Positions 9,565-21,268 of a stretch of 64,000 nt of DNA are shown here, in pieces. A program made the translations under genes and the position numbers. The stretch spans positions 143,134,642 to 143,198,641 of the forward strand of contig NC_071354.1 of assembly GCF_943734655.1 (NCBI RefSeq), read 5' to 3'. Position 1 is the first letter of the stretch. Every line of letters starts with the position of its first letter. The notes under the pieces were generated by a model that made no database searches, had not been told where the DNA came from, and saw only the letters and a list, made by a program, of their open reading frames with translations. The DNA comes from Sabethes cyaneus. Lineage: Eukaryota > Arthropoda > Insecta > Diptera > Culicidae.

Positions 9565-11650
9565 TCATGCAGGAGAAGAAATGAAAGTAATTGTGTGCGA
9601 TCACCTGCAGAGTCCATCAGTGTCGGATCGGGAGCTGGCGGAACTGACGGAAGGCGGGATCCAAAAAGAGCTATAGTGTGAGAAATTAAGGGGTGCAAGG
9701 AAACTCTCAGGGCTGTCCGCAAGGCGCAGGCTAGACGTTGGAGTTAAACTCTTGATCGTCAACTGCAGTTGAGGGTCATTCGGAAAGTCAAGGCTAATCT
9801 CAGCATCACGGATTGTGCTTTGGCGAAAAAACTGAATACTGATCGCTGGACTGTACGACGAATCCGTTTCGGAATGGCTACAAGTGTTACCGAGCAAGTG
9901 AGGAGCCCAGTAAAAGCCTCAAAAAATAAACAAAGTCTAGAATCCTGACTCGTGGGCTGTGCGACTGGGTTGTGACGAAACACGATGCATGCGTCTGACT
10001 CCATGATGAATAAACTTCAGAGAAGGCCGATTTCAGCCAAACCCAGCGGTTAAATTCTTCATGCTCTGGCTCGCGGTAGGCTTTGTAGCAGATTCGAGAT
10101 TGGTATTGGGGGGTGGGTTCGTGATAAAAGGTCATGACTTGGCCAGGGATCTGTTTCATTGGCATCCTTGTGAAAACCAGTGTTATGTAATGGATAAGAA
10201 ATCAGAGATACACAGGGGCAGGTGCCTCACCAGGCGGATTTTGCCCATGTCCCAAGCAACCAAAAGTTCGAATTTCACTTAAGGAACAAACTTGAAGGTT
10301 CATATTTGGTTCAAATTTAGTTCCACAGAACTTTCTTGCTGAACAACCAGACACTACATTTGTAAACCGAACTTCATTCTCATTAAAGTACCGTTAATAT
10401 CTATAGCAACTTGAAAGTCCAACATGCAGCTTGAAAGTTCAACATGCAACTTGAACGTAACTTAGAGTTCGGATAATGGTGTCTAAGGAAGGTTAACAAG
10501 CTTTGAGTCTATGGATCTATAGCTTAAGCAGCTTTACCTGTAACTAACCGAACTTCAAAGTTGCCCACGGAGTTCGCTGCATAGAGCGCTAAGCAGCTTC
10601 TAATGAAACCTTGGCAAAAGTTTATAAAACAGCGCTTTTAGTTCTATTTTTATACTTTTCTATTTTCTACCTCCGCCTCTTCCTAACTTTTGTAAAGTCG
10701 GTTCATGGGATTAAGATAGACCACATAAAAAAAAACCTTACTAACACCGACCGCTGCTGGATTTGAACCCGAGTGTTCCTCGTTGCAAGCCTATCCTGAT
10801 GCAGTGCGCCATCTCTGACGCCGCTAGTGAGATGAATTTTGCCGATGAGTTGTTCTTAAGTGTAAGTTCGTTTCGGGGCTGTGATAAATGACAAATTAGC
10901 ACATCGAGTAAAAACGATGCAAATCGCATATTCCAGCAACGGAGCAATGTTATGCGTCTAAGTCATCGAAAAGAACTACTCGAGTTCAAATCCCCGAGGT
11001 TTTGGTTGGTGGTGTGTGGTAAGTTGCAATAAACTAATATTTATAAAAAAACAATCGATTATTAACAGAAATTTAATGCCTTAGTTAGTGAGAAATGTCA
11101 TGAATCTGCAAAACAGGAAGAAGTGGGAAAATATTACCCCAATATTTTTTATTTTTAAAATTATTGGAGTTTCTTTTTAGGCTGAACAGTGTTCTATATA
11201 GCGACTTAAGTAAACTTTTTGCGAACTTTCTAGTTCTGTTAGAAGTTACTTTGTATTCCCTTCGAAGTTTAATCATCAAATGCGTACTTGAAAGTACGGT
11301 TGATTACTTAAAAATGAAGTTGAATAGAGTTCTATTCATGATCATTTCGTTGGCTGATTAAGCCAAAAAATCCCCTTTTATCGGAACTTTTGGTTACTTG
11401 GGGTACCATGATAGCCTGGCGCAGTTTCAGGATACATGCTACAATGGACAATGGACTTCAATTCATCTCAAAAGAGCTGTGTGCACCAGATTGTCCCCGG
11501 GTTCGTCCAGTATTGAAATATTGGGGGATAATGAAGCGAAAGCTGAAGGTGAAGAGAACAGTCACCAGCGACATTGGTCAGATAAGGAATTCGAGGTGCC
11601 GGCTGGCCGAGGTCGTGACTGGGGAGGGTGTGCACTGGCTGACTAGCGGT
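9565..11650 (+). pseudogene. ITmD37E-like (Tc1/mariner superfamily) transposase relic, split by an insertion
   Basis: The left half, 9565-10250, carries frames with stops that preserve an HTH region (ISDCALAKKLNTDRWTVRRI, about 9799-9870) and CLTRRILPM at about 10222-10248, matching the CLQKRLLPM block of this family. The right half, from about 11403, has HDSLA (second catalytic Asp context) and then DCPRVRPVLKYWGIMKRKL. In active relatives the segment is NCPELRPIEKYWAIMK, so the third catalytic Glu has been lost. The halves are separated by the element at 10251-11402. About ten residues expected between LPM and DSLA are missing at the junction. The gene is inactive by stops, frameshifts, catalytic loss and insertion. 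Confidence 0.75.
10251..11402. mobile_element. 1.15-kb non-autonomous DNA element nested in the transposase relic
   Basis: Both ends carry the same ~20-base inverted repeat: cccaaGCAACCAAAAGTTCG on the left and the reverse complement of cccaaGTAACCAAAAGTTCCG on the right (11382-11402). Internally it has repeats of aacTTGAAAGTTCAACATGC near 10405-10455 and no long frame. It contains two tRNA-like B boxes in opposite orientation: minus-strand GGGTTCAAATCC near 10765 and plus-strand GAGTTCAAATCCCC near 10983, so parts may be SINE-derived. Only GT flanks both ends, so the target duplication is unclear. Confidence 0.75.
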
Positions 11651-13246
11651 CTCAGCAGTAGGTTTTTCATGCAATGTAACATAATTTCCTATCTTTTATC
11701 CTTAGAAACTGATTCGATTAAAAAATTAAGCAATGCGCGACACTTTCCGGGACGCTTAGTAATCCGGGACAAGCCATCCAAATCTGGGACCGTCCCGCAT
11801 AATCACAAGCCTATCTTAATGGGATACCATAAACCCCCGGTTGTATGACCTTCTTTAATCTAAACGTTTTTAATCTGCACCCCGGTAATATAAATGCATT
11901 AACATTATAAAATGATCAAATGTCATACACAATTGACGATTAAGTTAAGTTTACCGGGTGAATTGAAAAAAAAAACAGCAAAAATGTATCTCAGAGGCCA
12001 TAGGTCGAATCCAGGTTATGGAGAAGTTCCTTCGAAATCCGTTGCGTGGTTGGATCAGCAAAGAGACTTGCCCGGGGCCTGAAACCGGCCATATGACCTC
12101 TGAGAGACATGAGATGGTCGCCAATTTCTATTTTGTCAAGTGCTGATGTTTTCGATATGCTATATGTCATGCATTATTTATGTTGAAATTTTCCTTTATC
12201 GAAATCAATTCCGGATTCATAGTAACCTCCCGGATCCAGATGGCGCGTACCTTGGCTTGTAACTGCAGTAAAGCAACTATCATAACAATTGCACAGTCGA
12301 TGATTTGTTCGTAAAAAGCTACAAATTTCAAACAGATTTAAATAATTTGACCAAATTTTAGATAATGCCATGTAGCGGAATAATTCCGGGATCTCTGTAA
12401 GATCTATGAAAATAGAAAATATCTTCGGAAAAAATTCTAAATCTGGTGAAAAAAATATTGAAAGATAAAAATGATACCGGCATTTAAGTGAATTTTTCGA
12501 TGCTAAAACCCCTCAGAGAGGTTAAAACGTTTGTTTTCGTCAAATCAAAACAACGAATTCAATACCCTGCAAAAGAAAGACAAAATCGAAAAAGACCCTG
12601 TTAGCAGCTCTTAATCGTCGCGGTGCTCGAACTCCTGCTTCAGTTCCGTGATAGACATACAAATATAGGTTGTTAGGTAGTTCGGTGCAAATATTTCAGG
12701 GGGTGACAGAAAACCACATTTGACAAAAAATCCTTCTACGCATATAATAGAATCTCAATCATCACAGAGTTATTAAATATTTTTAGATTTCGGTTCTGTT
12801 TGCCATAAATTAATTCTAGTACAAAATGTACCTGCTAGCTCAATTCAGTTACTTTCGGTTGAAGGCTAAGAAAATTTTGTACTGAAAATTGTCCAAAACA
12901 GGAAGTATACAAGATTCATGAAATTTAATTACTTTTCAGAAGCAAAAAGCTTTGAAATAAGTGTTTCTCAAGGCGTTTTCATTAAATTTCTCCTAAAAAG
13001 CGTGATAAAGTAGATTGCTTGGTTTGGTACCGTTCTACAATTCGTCCTTTGACGTGAAATATCTACCTCTTATAGTTTCGCTGCAATTCAGTTCTAAAGC
13101 TATCGTTTTGGGTGTTGAATTAGTAGAGTTTATTTCTAATTCCCGTCGTAGTAAGTAAAGCCATTCTAATTTTCATCATTTGTTGAATGGATTTAATAAA
13201 TACTCCAAAAGTTCTTGTGCTGATTTGACTAAAACGCACTTACCCT
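11651..13246. other. Anonymous stretch with a small inverted repeat
   Basis: Apart from the inverted repeat at 11989-12105 and a block at 11815-11945 that loosely resembles 49.54-49.68 kb, nothing was recognised. Confidence 0.3.
11989..12105. repeat. Short inverted-repeat unit with internal B-box-like motif
   Basis: Ends tctcagaggccatag and atatgacctctgaga are inverted repeats (13 of 15). Right behind the left arm is AGGTCGAATCCAGG, a Pol III B-box-like sequence. It could be a decayed MITE or SINE piece. Confidence 0.45.
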
Positions 13247-13800
13247 CCGATCCGTGAACTTTGAAATCACTGAAAAGCGATTATTAAATCATATTATTGA
13301 AATTACGCAACTGACTTCATTTCTTAAATTCGTCGTACCGTTTTAAAATTCGTCCTTCAAAATTTTTCATCGTTCGAACTAAAAATCACAACAATGTTTA
13401 CGAAGCTAGCGCGCATGTATTTGTGTAGGACGGCATGACAAATGTTATTCTGCAAAATTTCTGCAGGTCAGGCAAATTTTCCTGGCTGTAGAATTACGAT
13501 AATGCCTTGCGTGAGTTATATTTATTAATGACTGACGGAAATTAAAACGATTAATCGACATTTTCTTTTTCGTCGCACAAAAAAATGTAGAAAATTTGGC
13601 TGGTAGGACTTCTTTAATGATAAAAAGCATTTAAATAAATCTCAGTTCACTTTGATTGATCGCATATGATAAACAATAAACTAAAATATTAGGAAATAAC
13701 TAGTTTTGCATTGTGTGTCATAAAAATGCTGATATGTTTAATAATTTGTGTTGGATAGGATGGGAATAGGGAATTACGATGAAGCAGCAACATACCCTAT
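13247..13800. repeat. Dispersed ~560-bp repeat, copy 1
   Basis: The whole stretch is closely similar to 49687-50276, from ccgatccgtg to gcaacataccctat. It lacks a shared long open frame, so it is probably a non-autonomous element or the inner part of a larger transposon. Confidence 0.8.
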
Positions 13801-13972
13801 CTGAAAACTGCTTGAATTCATAGATCACGCATATAGAAACGATTTTTCGCCCCGAATGTTACTATGGCTCGCAAAATTCTGGAGCTTCCAAAGAAAGATC
13901 TAAGCATCAATACTGGTCTTATAACAGAACATTATACAAGCCACTGAAATTTATGGGAAAGCTTCAAAATTA

Positions 13973-14210
13973 GGGTACGGGAGGGTATTTTCAGCAGGTT
14001 TCTAAATTCAGCCTATTTGCCTCTTCTTTCGCCAGTACAAGTACTTTGCCGACATACAATTTTAATATGTTATAACTATTTTCTCAAAACTGCAAGTTTT
14101 CTACTATTTTTCATTCAAAGAACGTCAAAACCACCTGTTCTTCCACTAGAACGAGGCCATAGGCCGAAAAAATAGATGCCATCGCTTAATGGGCTAAAAA
14201 TACCCTCCCG
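13973..14210. mobile_element. MITE with GGTACGGGAGGGTATTTTCAG ends, copy 1
   Basis: The left end gggtacgggagggtatttt is mirrored by aaaataccctcccg at the right. The interior is shared with copies at 27274-27491 and 57396-57607, including atgttataactattttctca and aaagaacgtcaaaaccacc. Confidence 0.8.
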
Positions 14211-14212
14211 TG

Positions 14213-14455
14213 CACTGAGAAAACTTTTCGTATAGTTTCTATGTGTTTCACACATAGATTTTTTCCATATGCCCAGTAAATGAACTTTATGTGCCAGTTA
14301 CCATTTTTGTGTTTTTAAAATTTGCACATACTATTCATATGCATATAATTTTCATGTGTACTTCTGGGCGGATTGTGTTTATATGTGGCACATAATAATC
14401 ATAAGGATTTTCATATGGAAATTTTCCATTAGTTATGTGCGGATTATTTTGAGTG
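14213..14455. mobile_element. CACTCAAAATAA-type MITE, degenerate copy
   Basis: The right end ggattattttgagtg followed by TA is identical to the right end of the clean copy at 24192-24432; the left end cactgagaaaactt is a decayed version. It begins 2 bases after the neighbouring MITE's right end, so the two elements abut. Confidence 0.65.
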
Positions 14456-14710
14456 TATATATGCCACTTCTGTGGTATATAAAAAGAAGATTCGGAACAC
14501 CCGTTATGCAGATGGAAATTTTTAATGAAGGAAAATAGTTCTTCGACAGAGGGCTGTTAGAACTCTCTGACATTTGGAGGACAACTACTAGTACAGTAGA
14601 CAAAGAGTGGCGATCCTTTCTAATAGTAATGCATTACCTTGATAACAACGCAATAACAAAATGAGTGATATATCAGAATAGATTAATCGAATGGCCGCAG
14701 GGATAAAAAT

Positions 14711-14720
14711 AGTAGAATCA

Positions 14721-14752
<32 letters not shown>

Positions 14753-15229
14753 CCAGTGTCGCTGTTTTTCTATAGGACTCATTGTGGTAAACATGATGCT
14801 AACAATCTGTATCAAGTCTGTGAATCGGGATCTTCATTGTCAAAGTTGCTCATTGTTATTTATCTGTTCTTTATGTGTGCGCTGGTTGGTGCTGTCATCA
14901 GTGCATTCTCGGCTGTGTTTTTATTCCAGTGAAATGGTTTTAAACTTTCTTTTTCTTTTCGTCCGGATGAATAGAATCCCTCAACTGCGCCCTTTTGCAC
15001 CGATTTTTTTTCAGAACTTTGAAGCAAGCGAAGTTTCCAATCACATTACTTGGCAGCCATATTTGAAATTCTAAACTGGTTGTCAAAGTTTGACAATGAG
15101 ATTCCCCTTTTGATGAATCTCAGGCACACACACATTTGCATATATAATGTAAATACATTATCTGAACATGTGTGATGTTTACCACGCGCACTGCAGCGAC
15201 ACTGGCATTCTATATATATTGATTATACT
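14711..15229. mobile_element. 519-bp fold-back element with TA microsatellite in its left repeat
   Basis: Left end agtagaatca(TA)n tagaatgccagtgtcgctg and right end (15193-15229) are inverted repeats. The left arm has a run of 27 bases of TA (14721-14747), whereas the right arm has only about 10. The interior has no convincing gene. Confidence 0.75.
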
Positions 15230-15328
15230 ATAAAAATACTCAACAAGAAGCGGAATACCGCCAGTAACTATACAAAAGCTACCCAATAGTAGTCAATAGC
15301 TGCACAGGATTTGATGGCAAGAGTTAAA

Positions 15329-15605
15329 CCACAGAGAACAGGCTCGAAGGAAGTAATCGATTTTTTGTGTGTAAAATCTGTTGGTGGCGCCCTCCAGAAA
15401 TAGTTTGCCAAACGCATCAAAAAATATCCACGTACCTTTATCAAAATTTCTTTGTGCTGGAGTTACATAGCAGCGATGGCAGCGACATCAAGATTTAGTT
15501 TGCCACTTACTGCTCGAGGGGTGCTCTATTGAAGGATTACTCGTAGATTACATGAAAACCTCTTACACACTTTTTGTCGATTACCTGGTAGTCTGTTCTC
15601 TGTGG
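15329..15605. mobile_element. 277-bp MITE with TTAAA flanks
   Basis: Ends CCACAGAGAACAG and CTGTTCTCTGTGG are perfect inverted repeats; similarity continues inward through ggtaatcga and ttttgtgtgtaa with mismatches. TTAAA flanks both sides (15324-15328 and 15606-15610). A TTAA-containing target suggests piggyBac-type mobilisation, which is inference. Confidence 0.8.
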
Positions 15606-16384
15606 TTAAACGAAAGCTCCGGCAATTCAAATTTGGCCAAATAGAAGCTTATCTTAATTTATTTCCTTTGTTTTTTTTACTAATTAAGCTTGAGATTTTT
15701 AATAATTTCAATTATTTCGCTACGACTTGCGAGCTTCCTCAGTCTCTGTTTTAATTATGTTTCAATTATGTTCTGAAAATTATACTTAAGCATCCAGTTC
15801 TGGATGAGAATACGCCAACAATTTCTGCAACTTCCTCCAAATATATGTATCGGGATTTGATGCTTTGTTGTACGATTATTTTCCGTCATCACTAAGCTAA
15901 CACATTCACCTTGTTGCGGTTGCTCACTGTTGCACATCGTATTCTAATAACTGTTTTGAACACAAAGTGCAAGTATTTCCTCCGCTGAGTGTGTATCGTG
16001 ATGTCACCACAAATTGATTCTAGTCATTCCTTTCTTTGTTGTCTGTAAACGAATGTTACGAATCTAATCTGAATAATTGAGCAGTAAATTTTATAATTCT
16101 CTTAAAATTTAATATATCCATATAGCAGAATGTATACACATATAATTTCACAACACTTCATTTCCTTTTCCTTGACTCTCTTGTGCTAGTTCAAATTCTA
16201 TCAATCCCAAACCACGAAGGAAATTGTTATAAATTCAATCCATTGCCTCCAGAATATTATTTTCGTCTAGCCAATATTATCGTTTCATGTATGGAGTGCT
16301 TTATGGCACACGCTTAAGGCTATCAATACTGTGTACATTGAATATGCCTTTCTTTGTTGTATTCATTCCTTGATGCGCACTTAC
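15606..16384. other. Anonymous; would be intron of the minus-strand exon
   Basis: If the exon at 16385-16749 is real, this is the beginning of its downstream intron. No continuing exon could be joined in frame. Confidence 0.3.
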
Positions 16385-16749
16385 TGGCGCATTATACCGA
16401 CCTCCCCCCAGTAGTGATCGGCTACAAACAAACAGCTTTTATCGGTTATTGTGCTAAACTTATATCCGCGCTTCGATTGCTTTCGGTTATTGGGCTCAGC
16501 AAGTAGGCGTTGATATTCGTTACTATGTAAGAAATACGATGTAGGTTTTTCACGTAAGCCGTCTTGAAGTTGAAAGCGGAAGGATGAGTAATGTGGCAAC
16601 GACTCCAATATGATGCAACCAGTATTAACTGCGTCGCTCTCGGGTATTGCTTCTAAGCCCAAGCCAGTCTCATTGGTAATGCATATGCAATACTTACATA
16701 TTTTGTTTAGACTCTGCGTTGGAATAATAGCATCGTTAATGATATGCAA
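16385..16749 (-). CDS. Candidate coding exon, possibly the prodomain/catalytic boundary of an ADAM-type metalloprotease
   Basis: The minus-strand frame is open for over 120 codons and more GC-rich than its surroundings. It ends at CGCCA followed by GTAAGTG, a strong donor, phase 2, with the donor G at 16384. In the conceptual protein, residues 89-94 read RKQSKR, a furin-type processing site; 12 residues later is a cysteine (C106) and then LFVADHYW. In ADAM10/17 proteases the furin site is followed by a similar segment (Cys, a few hydrophobics, AD[HY]xF) that opens the catalytic domain. This resemblance is my inference from memory of the family, and the zinc motif is not in this exon. The upstream boundary is uncertain: acceptor AGs lie near 16653 and 16630. 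No neighbouring exon was found, so an orphan relic is possible. Confidence 0.35.
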
Positions 16750-19700
16750 ATATTATCTTTTTTATGAGCAGTGGAAAAGTAATGTATTTCATCAAAACCA
16801 CTAAGCCTCTGCTGAAATATACTAATATATCATGGTTTACAGATACCTATAGGCCATATACCTATAATTTATTTGCGTAAAAGAATATTCGTGCCGACCT
16901 CATGCGAATTGTTAACGTTGTGAACAGTAAATTCTGATTTGAGATTACATTTTTTTTTATTCCTTTTTATTTTTAAACTTTTATATGTACATGGTCAAAT
17001 TGTGTATTAAATTTGCAACATTCTGACTTGATTGAGGTGTTCCGTTTATGAACATTATTACATTGAGTCACAAAAGGTTTGCAACACTAGTTCCACAGCA
17101 TGTGATGTACTCTAACAACTGAACGCGAAGTCTCGAATTAAATTAAAATACCAAATTAAATACAGAAGGTCAAGTTCCAAATGCGGAATGCAGCACCAGG
17201 GTTTTACTTTGCTTTGGTTCGATACTACCGTGGGCATCGTAAAACTATCCGTATCTTGTATCAGTAAAAGGCGTAATCATTTCTTAATGAAGTACTGCTA
17301 GACTATTTCAGCCAACGCTATAAAACGAAGGAAAAGAAATTGTTGGTAAAGTTCACATAGCATACCTGTTAACTGCAAAAATGAGCGCGAACAGCATCAG
17401 TCATAACGCACGCAGAATGACATCGTCATAAAATGCAGTCGAGTGTGATAAGATAGAAGAAAATCCGGTATAGCATAACTATGGGTACACCACATTAGTT
17501 GACAGTCAGTAATTAGTGTTTTATCGCTGAGAACTGTACAAACATGTGACCATGATTAGCATTTTTTGTTCAGAAACTTCTGAGAATGCCATCGTCGCGC
17601 AAACTGGTAGTTTTATGAGGGCCATTCAGCTTCGCACGGGAATGCTCCGCATAGAGACGCATGTATAGTCGAAAGAAAAAATGCAATTACCTCATAAAAA
17701 TGGTATGACATGAATCTGATTTACTTCCTTCCTTTTATCACAAAGATCAACACGGGAGGCCTCCTGCATGTCTGTCTGATTGTTGGTGAATTTCCAAGAA
17801 ATAGAAAACCGCTTCAAATTGGCCGTACGGATGGAACATCAAACAAAATGATGTAATGATTTAACCAGATGCTCAAGCAACTGACGGCTACAAAAAGAAA
17901 TACACTCAAAGAAGCTGGAAGTTTTCTCAACAATCGTGTACCGCAATGCATTCTGATCTCTTTCGGGAAACCCTAAAGATGTTAGGTCCATGGAAAGAGC
18001 TTCAGCGGTTTGTTCTGCCTACCTGTTGTTCTTAGATTCATTTATGTATGTGTATGGGAAACTGCTCAGATTGTTGAACGTAAATTCTTTCATCGTCAAT
18101 AAACAATGCAACTTCTCTTCGATAGTGCTAAAGCTAGAATGTCCGTAAAATGCCGTCTTTATTTGCGCAGTTTAGTACGAAACATTTTTCGGTTTATTAC
18201 ATTTTACTACCTTATTTCTCACGCTGTGATGCAAGGAAATGAAAGGAGGAATGTTACTTGCAATTGCCACAATTGCTACAGTGCTTATCGAATGTTCCAG
18301 GTTATAGTTTTTTTGAATCATTCGAGCATTTTAGTCTTATTTTAAACGACTCCAACTAGATCATAAGACTTGAATCCATGCGTCCACAAGACACGAACTC
18401 TATGCATCCGTCAAACCGCAGGGTTTCCACAGCGACGACTTGAATAAGCGCAGAGGCGATGAACCCGGCTTCGGCTCCCTCGGCAAGTGTCTAAATATAA
18501 ATATGACGTTATTGTGCACGAGAACTTCCCTTTCCTCGACGAAATGCGCATCCACAGCTGGAAGCAAATTGTCGCCTGCATGGCACTTGGCTCAGCGACC
18601 CACACCGCCATAATATTCTGCCAACTTTCAGCGCACAGTACCTACCTACTATCGCGTCGGTAGCCGCCGTTGCGGCAGCGGGAACCGGTTTGCAAATCGT
18701 CTCCAAATATATGACTACAGCTACAGCCGGTGGCAGGCGGCGGGTGGCGTTTCAAGCTTTTTCGTTTCGCTGATGCAGGAATCCTTGGTTGAATAAAAGA
18801 TTTATTTCTTTACCTCGACCTACCTACACCGCACATTAACCACCCGAGCGAGCGGCAGAAGCAGAGCTTGGCGTGTTTGTGACAATCTCGGCCAACCACG
18901 ATTATATACTTAAAACGCAGCTTGTAGAGCAACACGCAATGAATAATTGGGTGTTCTTGCGTGGGAATAAACAGTTGGACTTAATGTTAAATTTGCAATA
19001 AGGTAGTTGTGTTGTTTGGTACATTAAATACGATTGCCGGTGTTTAATTTCATATATCGCAGAATTGAAAGAAAAAAAACAGGACGGTATTACATACATG
19101 ATACATGATAAAATTGTGTAATTTGACAAGACCGGCGGCAAAATGTCGTTCGCTTGTGTTGCCTTTTTTATTTCATGAAAATTACAAATGTGCAAGTTGT
19201 AAGATATGAAGTATCAGCTACTAAGGATCTACCCCCTATCATAATAACAGGGCTTGTTACCCGTAACTGTTATCAGTGTTGGGAATGGCGACTAGCATTC
19301 GCCTTTTCAGGCCCGTCCATAATTAGTGGTTCATTATTTTTGTAGTAATACGTCCACTTTTGTAGCGCCAATTATGAAAGCAAAGGTTCACCTTGCGTTA
19401 CATTCAAAATGAACGTATCACCCAATTGATCGTTTATGTTACTGATTGCTTGTCAATTCAGTTTATCAGATTTTTATTGACTATTCAGTTTATATGTTTT
19501 ACTTAATTCAACAAAAGGGCAAATGTGCAAAAGTAAACTAACCGACTGGAAGCTTTCTGCTGTGCCAGCAGGGACCAGGGTTTAGACAAATTGATCGGGA
19601 CAGGCAAAATTTTGACGAAATTCAAACGGCCATAACTTATACAAATTAATTTTTTTTAGATGAAACCGATTGCATTCAACGGGGAAATTTTTTCTAGGTT

Positions 19701-20043
19701 TTCCAAAATATTTCAAGACTTGCAGTAGCCAGTGAACATCGGAGATATTCCGGGTTGTCTAGGGACATGTCAAAAACAGATTTTTTCATCACTTATATCT
19801 TTTTCAGTCATAAAAATTCAATGATTTTCATATTTTGTCCTAAAACTAATGAAGAGCCTGACACTGAAACAAACAGTTTTTATGCTCGCAGTCGGTTTTA
19901 CTTTAACTGAATAAAAACCAGAATAAAAACATTATCTGCACTATGTTGATTCTATGGTGGGCAAAATGGCTCTTTTGTGCAAGTGGCTCTAAACCATTCA
20001 TTTTCTGCAGCGAACCGATTTAAATGAGCGGCACGTTGATATC
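16750..20043. other. Mostly anonymous region with one SINE tail
   Basis: A GC-rich patch at 18410-18900 has short frames on both strands that I could not identify. The stretch 19600-19910 reads like transposon-derived DNA but has no boundaries I can define. No gene was recognised. Confidence 0.3.
17158..17222 (+). mobile_element. 3' end fragment of a Feilai-like SINE
   Basis: The sequence caagttccaaatgcggaatgcagcacc...ctttgctttg matches the 3' part of the SINE at 32.8 kb (cggaatgtagcacctaggctttgct). The tRNA-like head is absent. Confidence 0.55.
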
Positions 20044-20275
20044 GCGACAAGCAATCGAATCGAGCAGTCGAATCAAGCAGTTAAGTCAAGCAGTCTAGTC
20101 TAATAGTCGAATTAAGCTGTTCAGTCAAGCTGTCCAGTCAAGCTGTTCAGTTCAGTGTTCAGGTTACCACAATAGATCTAAATGCTGGTCGCAGTGGTCT
20201 AGTCTCCTATAAACAAGCTGTTCAGTCGAGCAGCAAAATCGAGTAGTCTAGTCGAGTAGACGAATCAAGCAGCCT
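20044..20275. repeat. Degenerate short tandem repeat (agtcaagcag / agtcgaatc)
   Basis: About a dozen variants of a 10-15 base unit, such as tcaagcagtc, tcgagcagtc and tcaagctgttcag, follow one another with some spacing. It is an eroded minisatellite. Confidence 0.6.
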
Positions 20276-20279
20276 GTAT

Positions 20280-20520
20280 GTCCTAGCACAGCCGGACCAC
20301 ACCGGGACCGCGTGCCCTATCGCCGGGTAGATAATTCGGTGGCCAGCCGATTCGTCAGGCTCAATTTGGATGTTCTGCATATCATCGGGTACAAGGACCG
20401 GATGAGTATGCTACATTTATTGATAATTTTGTTAATATAAGACCTGAACATCAGCTGCCTGTCTAGCGTGAGTCCGAGATAATCGACCTCATCGGACAGA
20501 TCTTTCATTCAAACGTTACA
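20280..20520 (-). pseudogene. Jockey-clade non-LTR reverse transcriptase fragment
   Basis: Minus-strand translation contains VDYLGLTLDRQLMF, then INKIINKCSILIRSLYP and SKLSLTNRLA, the conserved thumb region after the palm domain of Jockey-type reverse transcriptases. A frameshift follows, after which another frame reads AIGHAVPVWSGCARTY, the expected next block. It is only a fragment, with no active site present. Confidence 0.7.
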
Positions 20521-20920
20521 GTTTCGTTTTCGTTTTCACAAAGTTCTACGCAGTATAGTAAACATCAAAACCGTAGTCAAAAATAGCTCCTAGTGATCAA
20601 GAACACATAAGCGCGCGTTCAGATTCAGATTCATTGACATCACTACTTGTACGCGACAAATAATTTGTCGCGATCTGTTGCTTGATTGGAATGAGAAATA
20701 TTACAGATATACAAACGCTCGTTTGTGTGCAATGTGTGAATCTCAATACAAACAACATGCATGTGTAACCTTTTTTCTCGCAGCTTGGTAAAATGTAACA
20801 CTGTGATCGACTGCTGAGAATCGATAAGAGAACAAAATCTTGTGAGTATAGCTGAAGATTCACTTAGTCTGTGGATTCACTGTTCGTCATGAATTGTACA
20901 GATCATGATCGGTGCGTGTG

Positions 20921-21176
20921 GCGATTATAGTTACTACATATATAGTTCGGGGGATACAAAAATCGGGAGCCAATCAAACGTCAAAAGCGGAGCCAAACGT
21001 TTTTCAAAATTCGAATCGTGGGAGTAATGTTAATAAACACACTTTATTTTCATAGAACTAGTCATTTTCAATACCCGCTAGTGATTATTTTCTGTAAAAA
21101 CCTGCACATTTCTCCATAATTTCAAATTTAATTTAAAAAATCAGGGATGTCAATTCGCCTGGTTTTCTATCCGCCG

Positions 21177-21268
<92 letters not shown>

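Noticed and set aside
10741..10830. tRNA gene on the minus strand
   Set aside because: A good B-box motif is present, but the T and acceptor stems do not pair properly; it is better explained as a tRNA-derived repeat.
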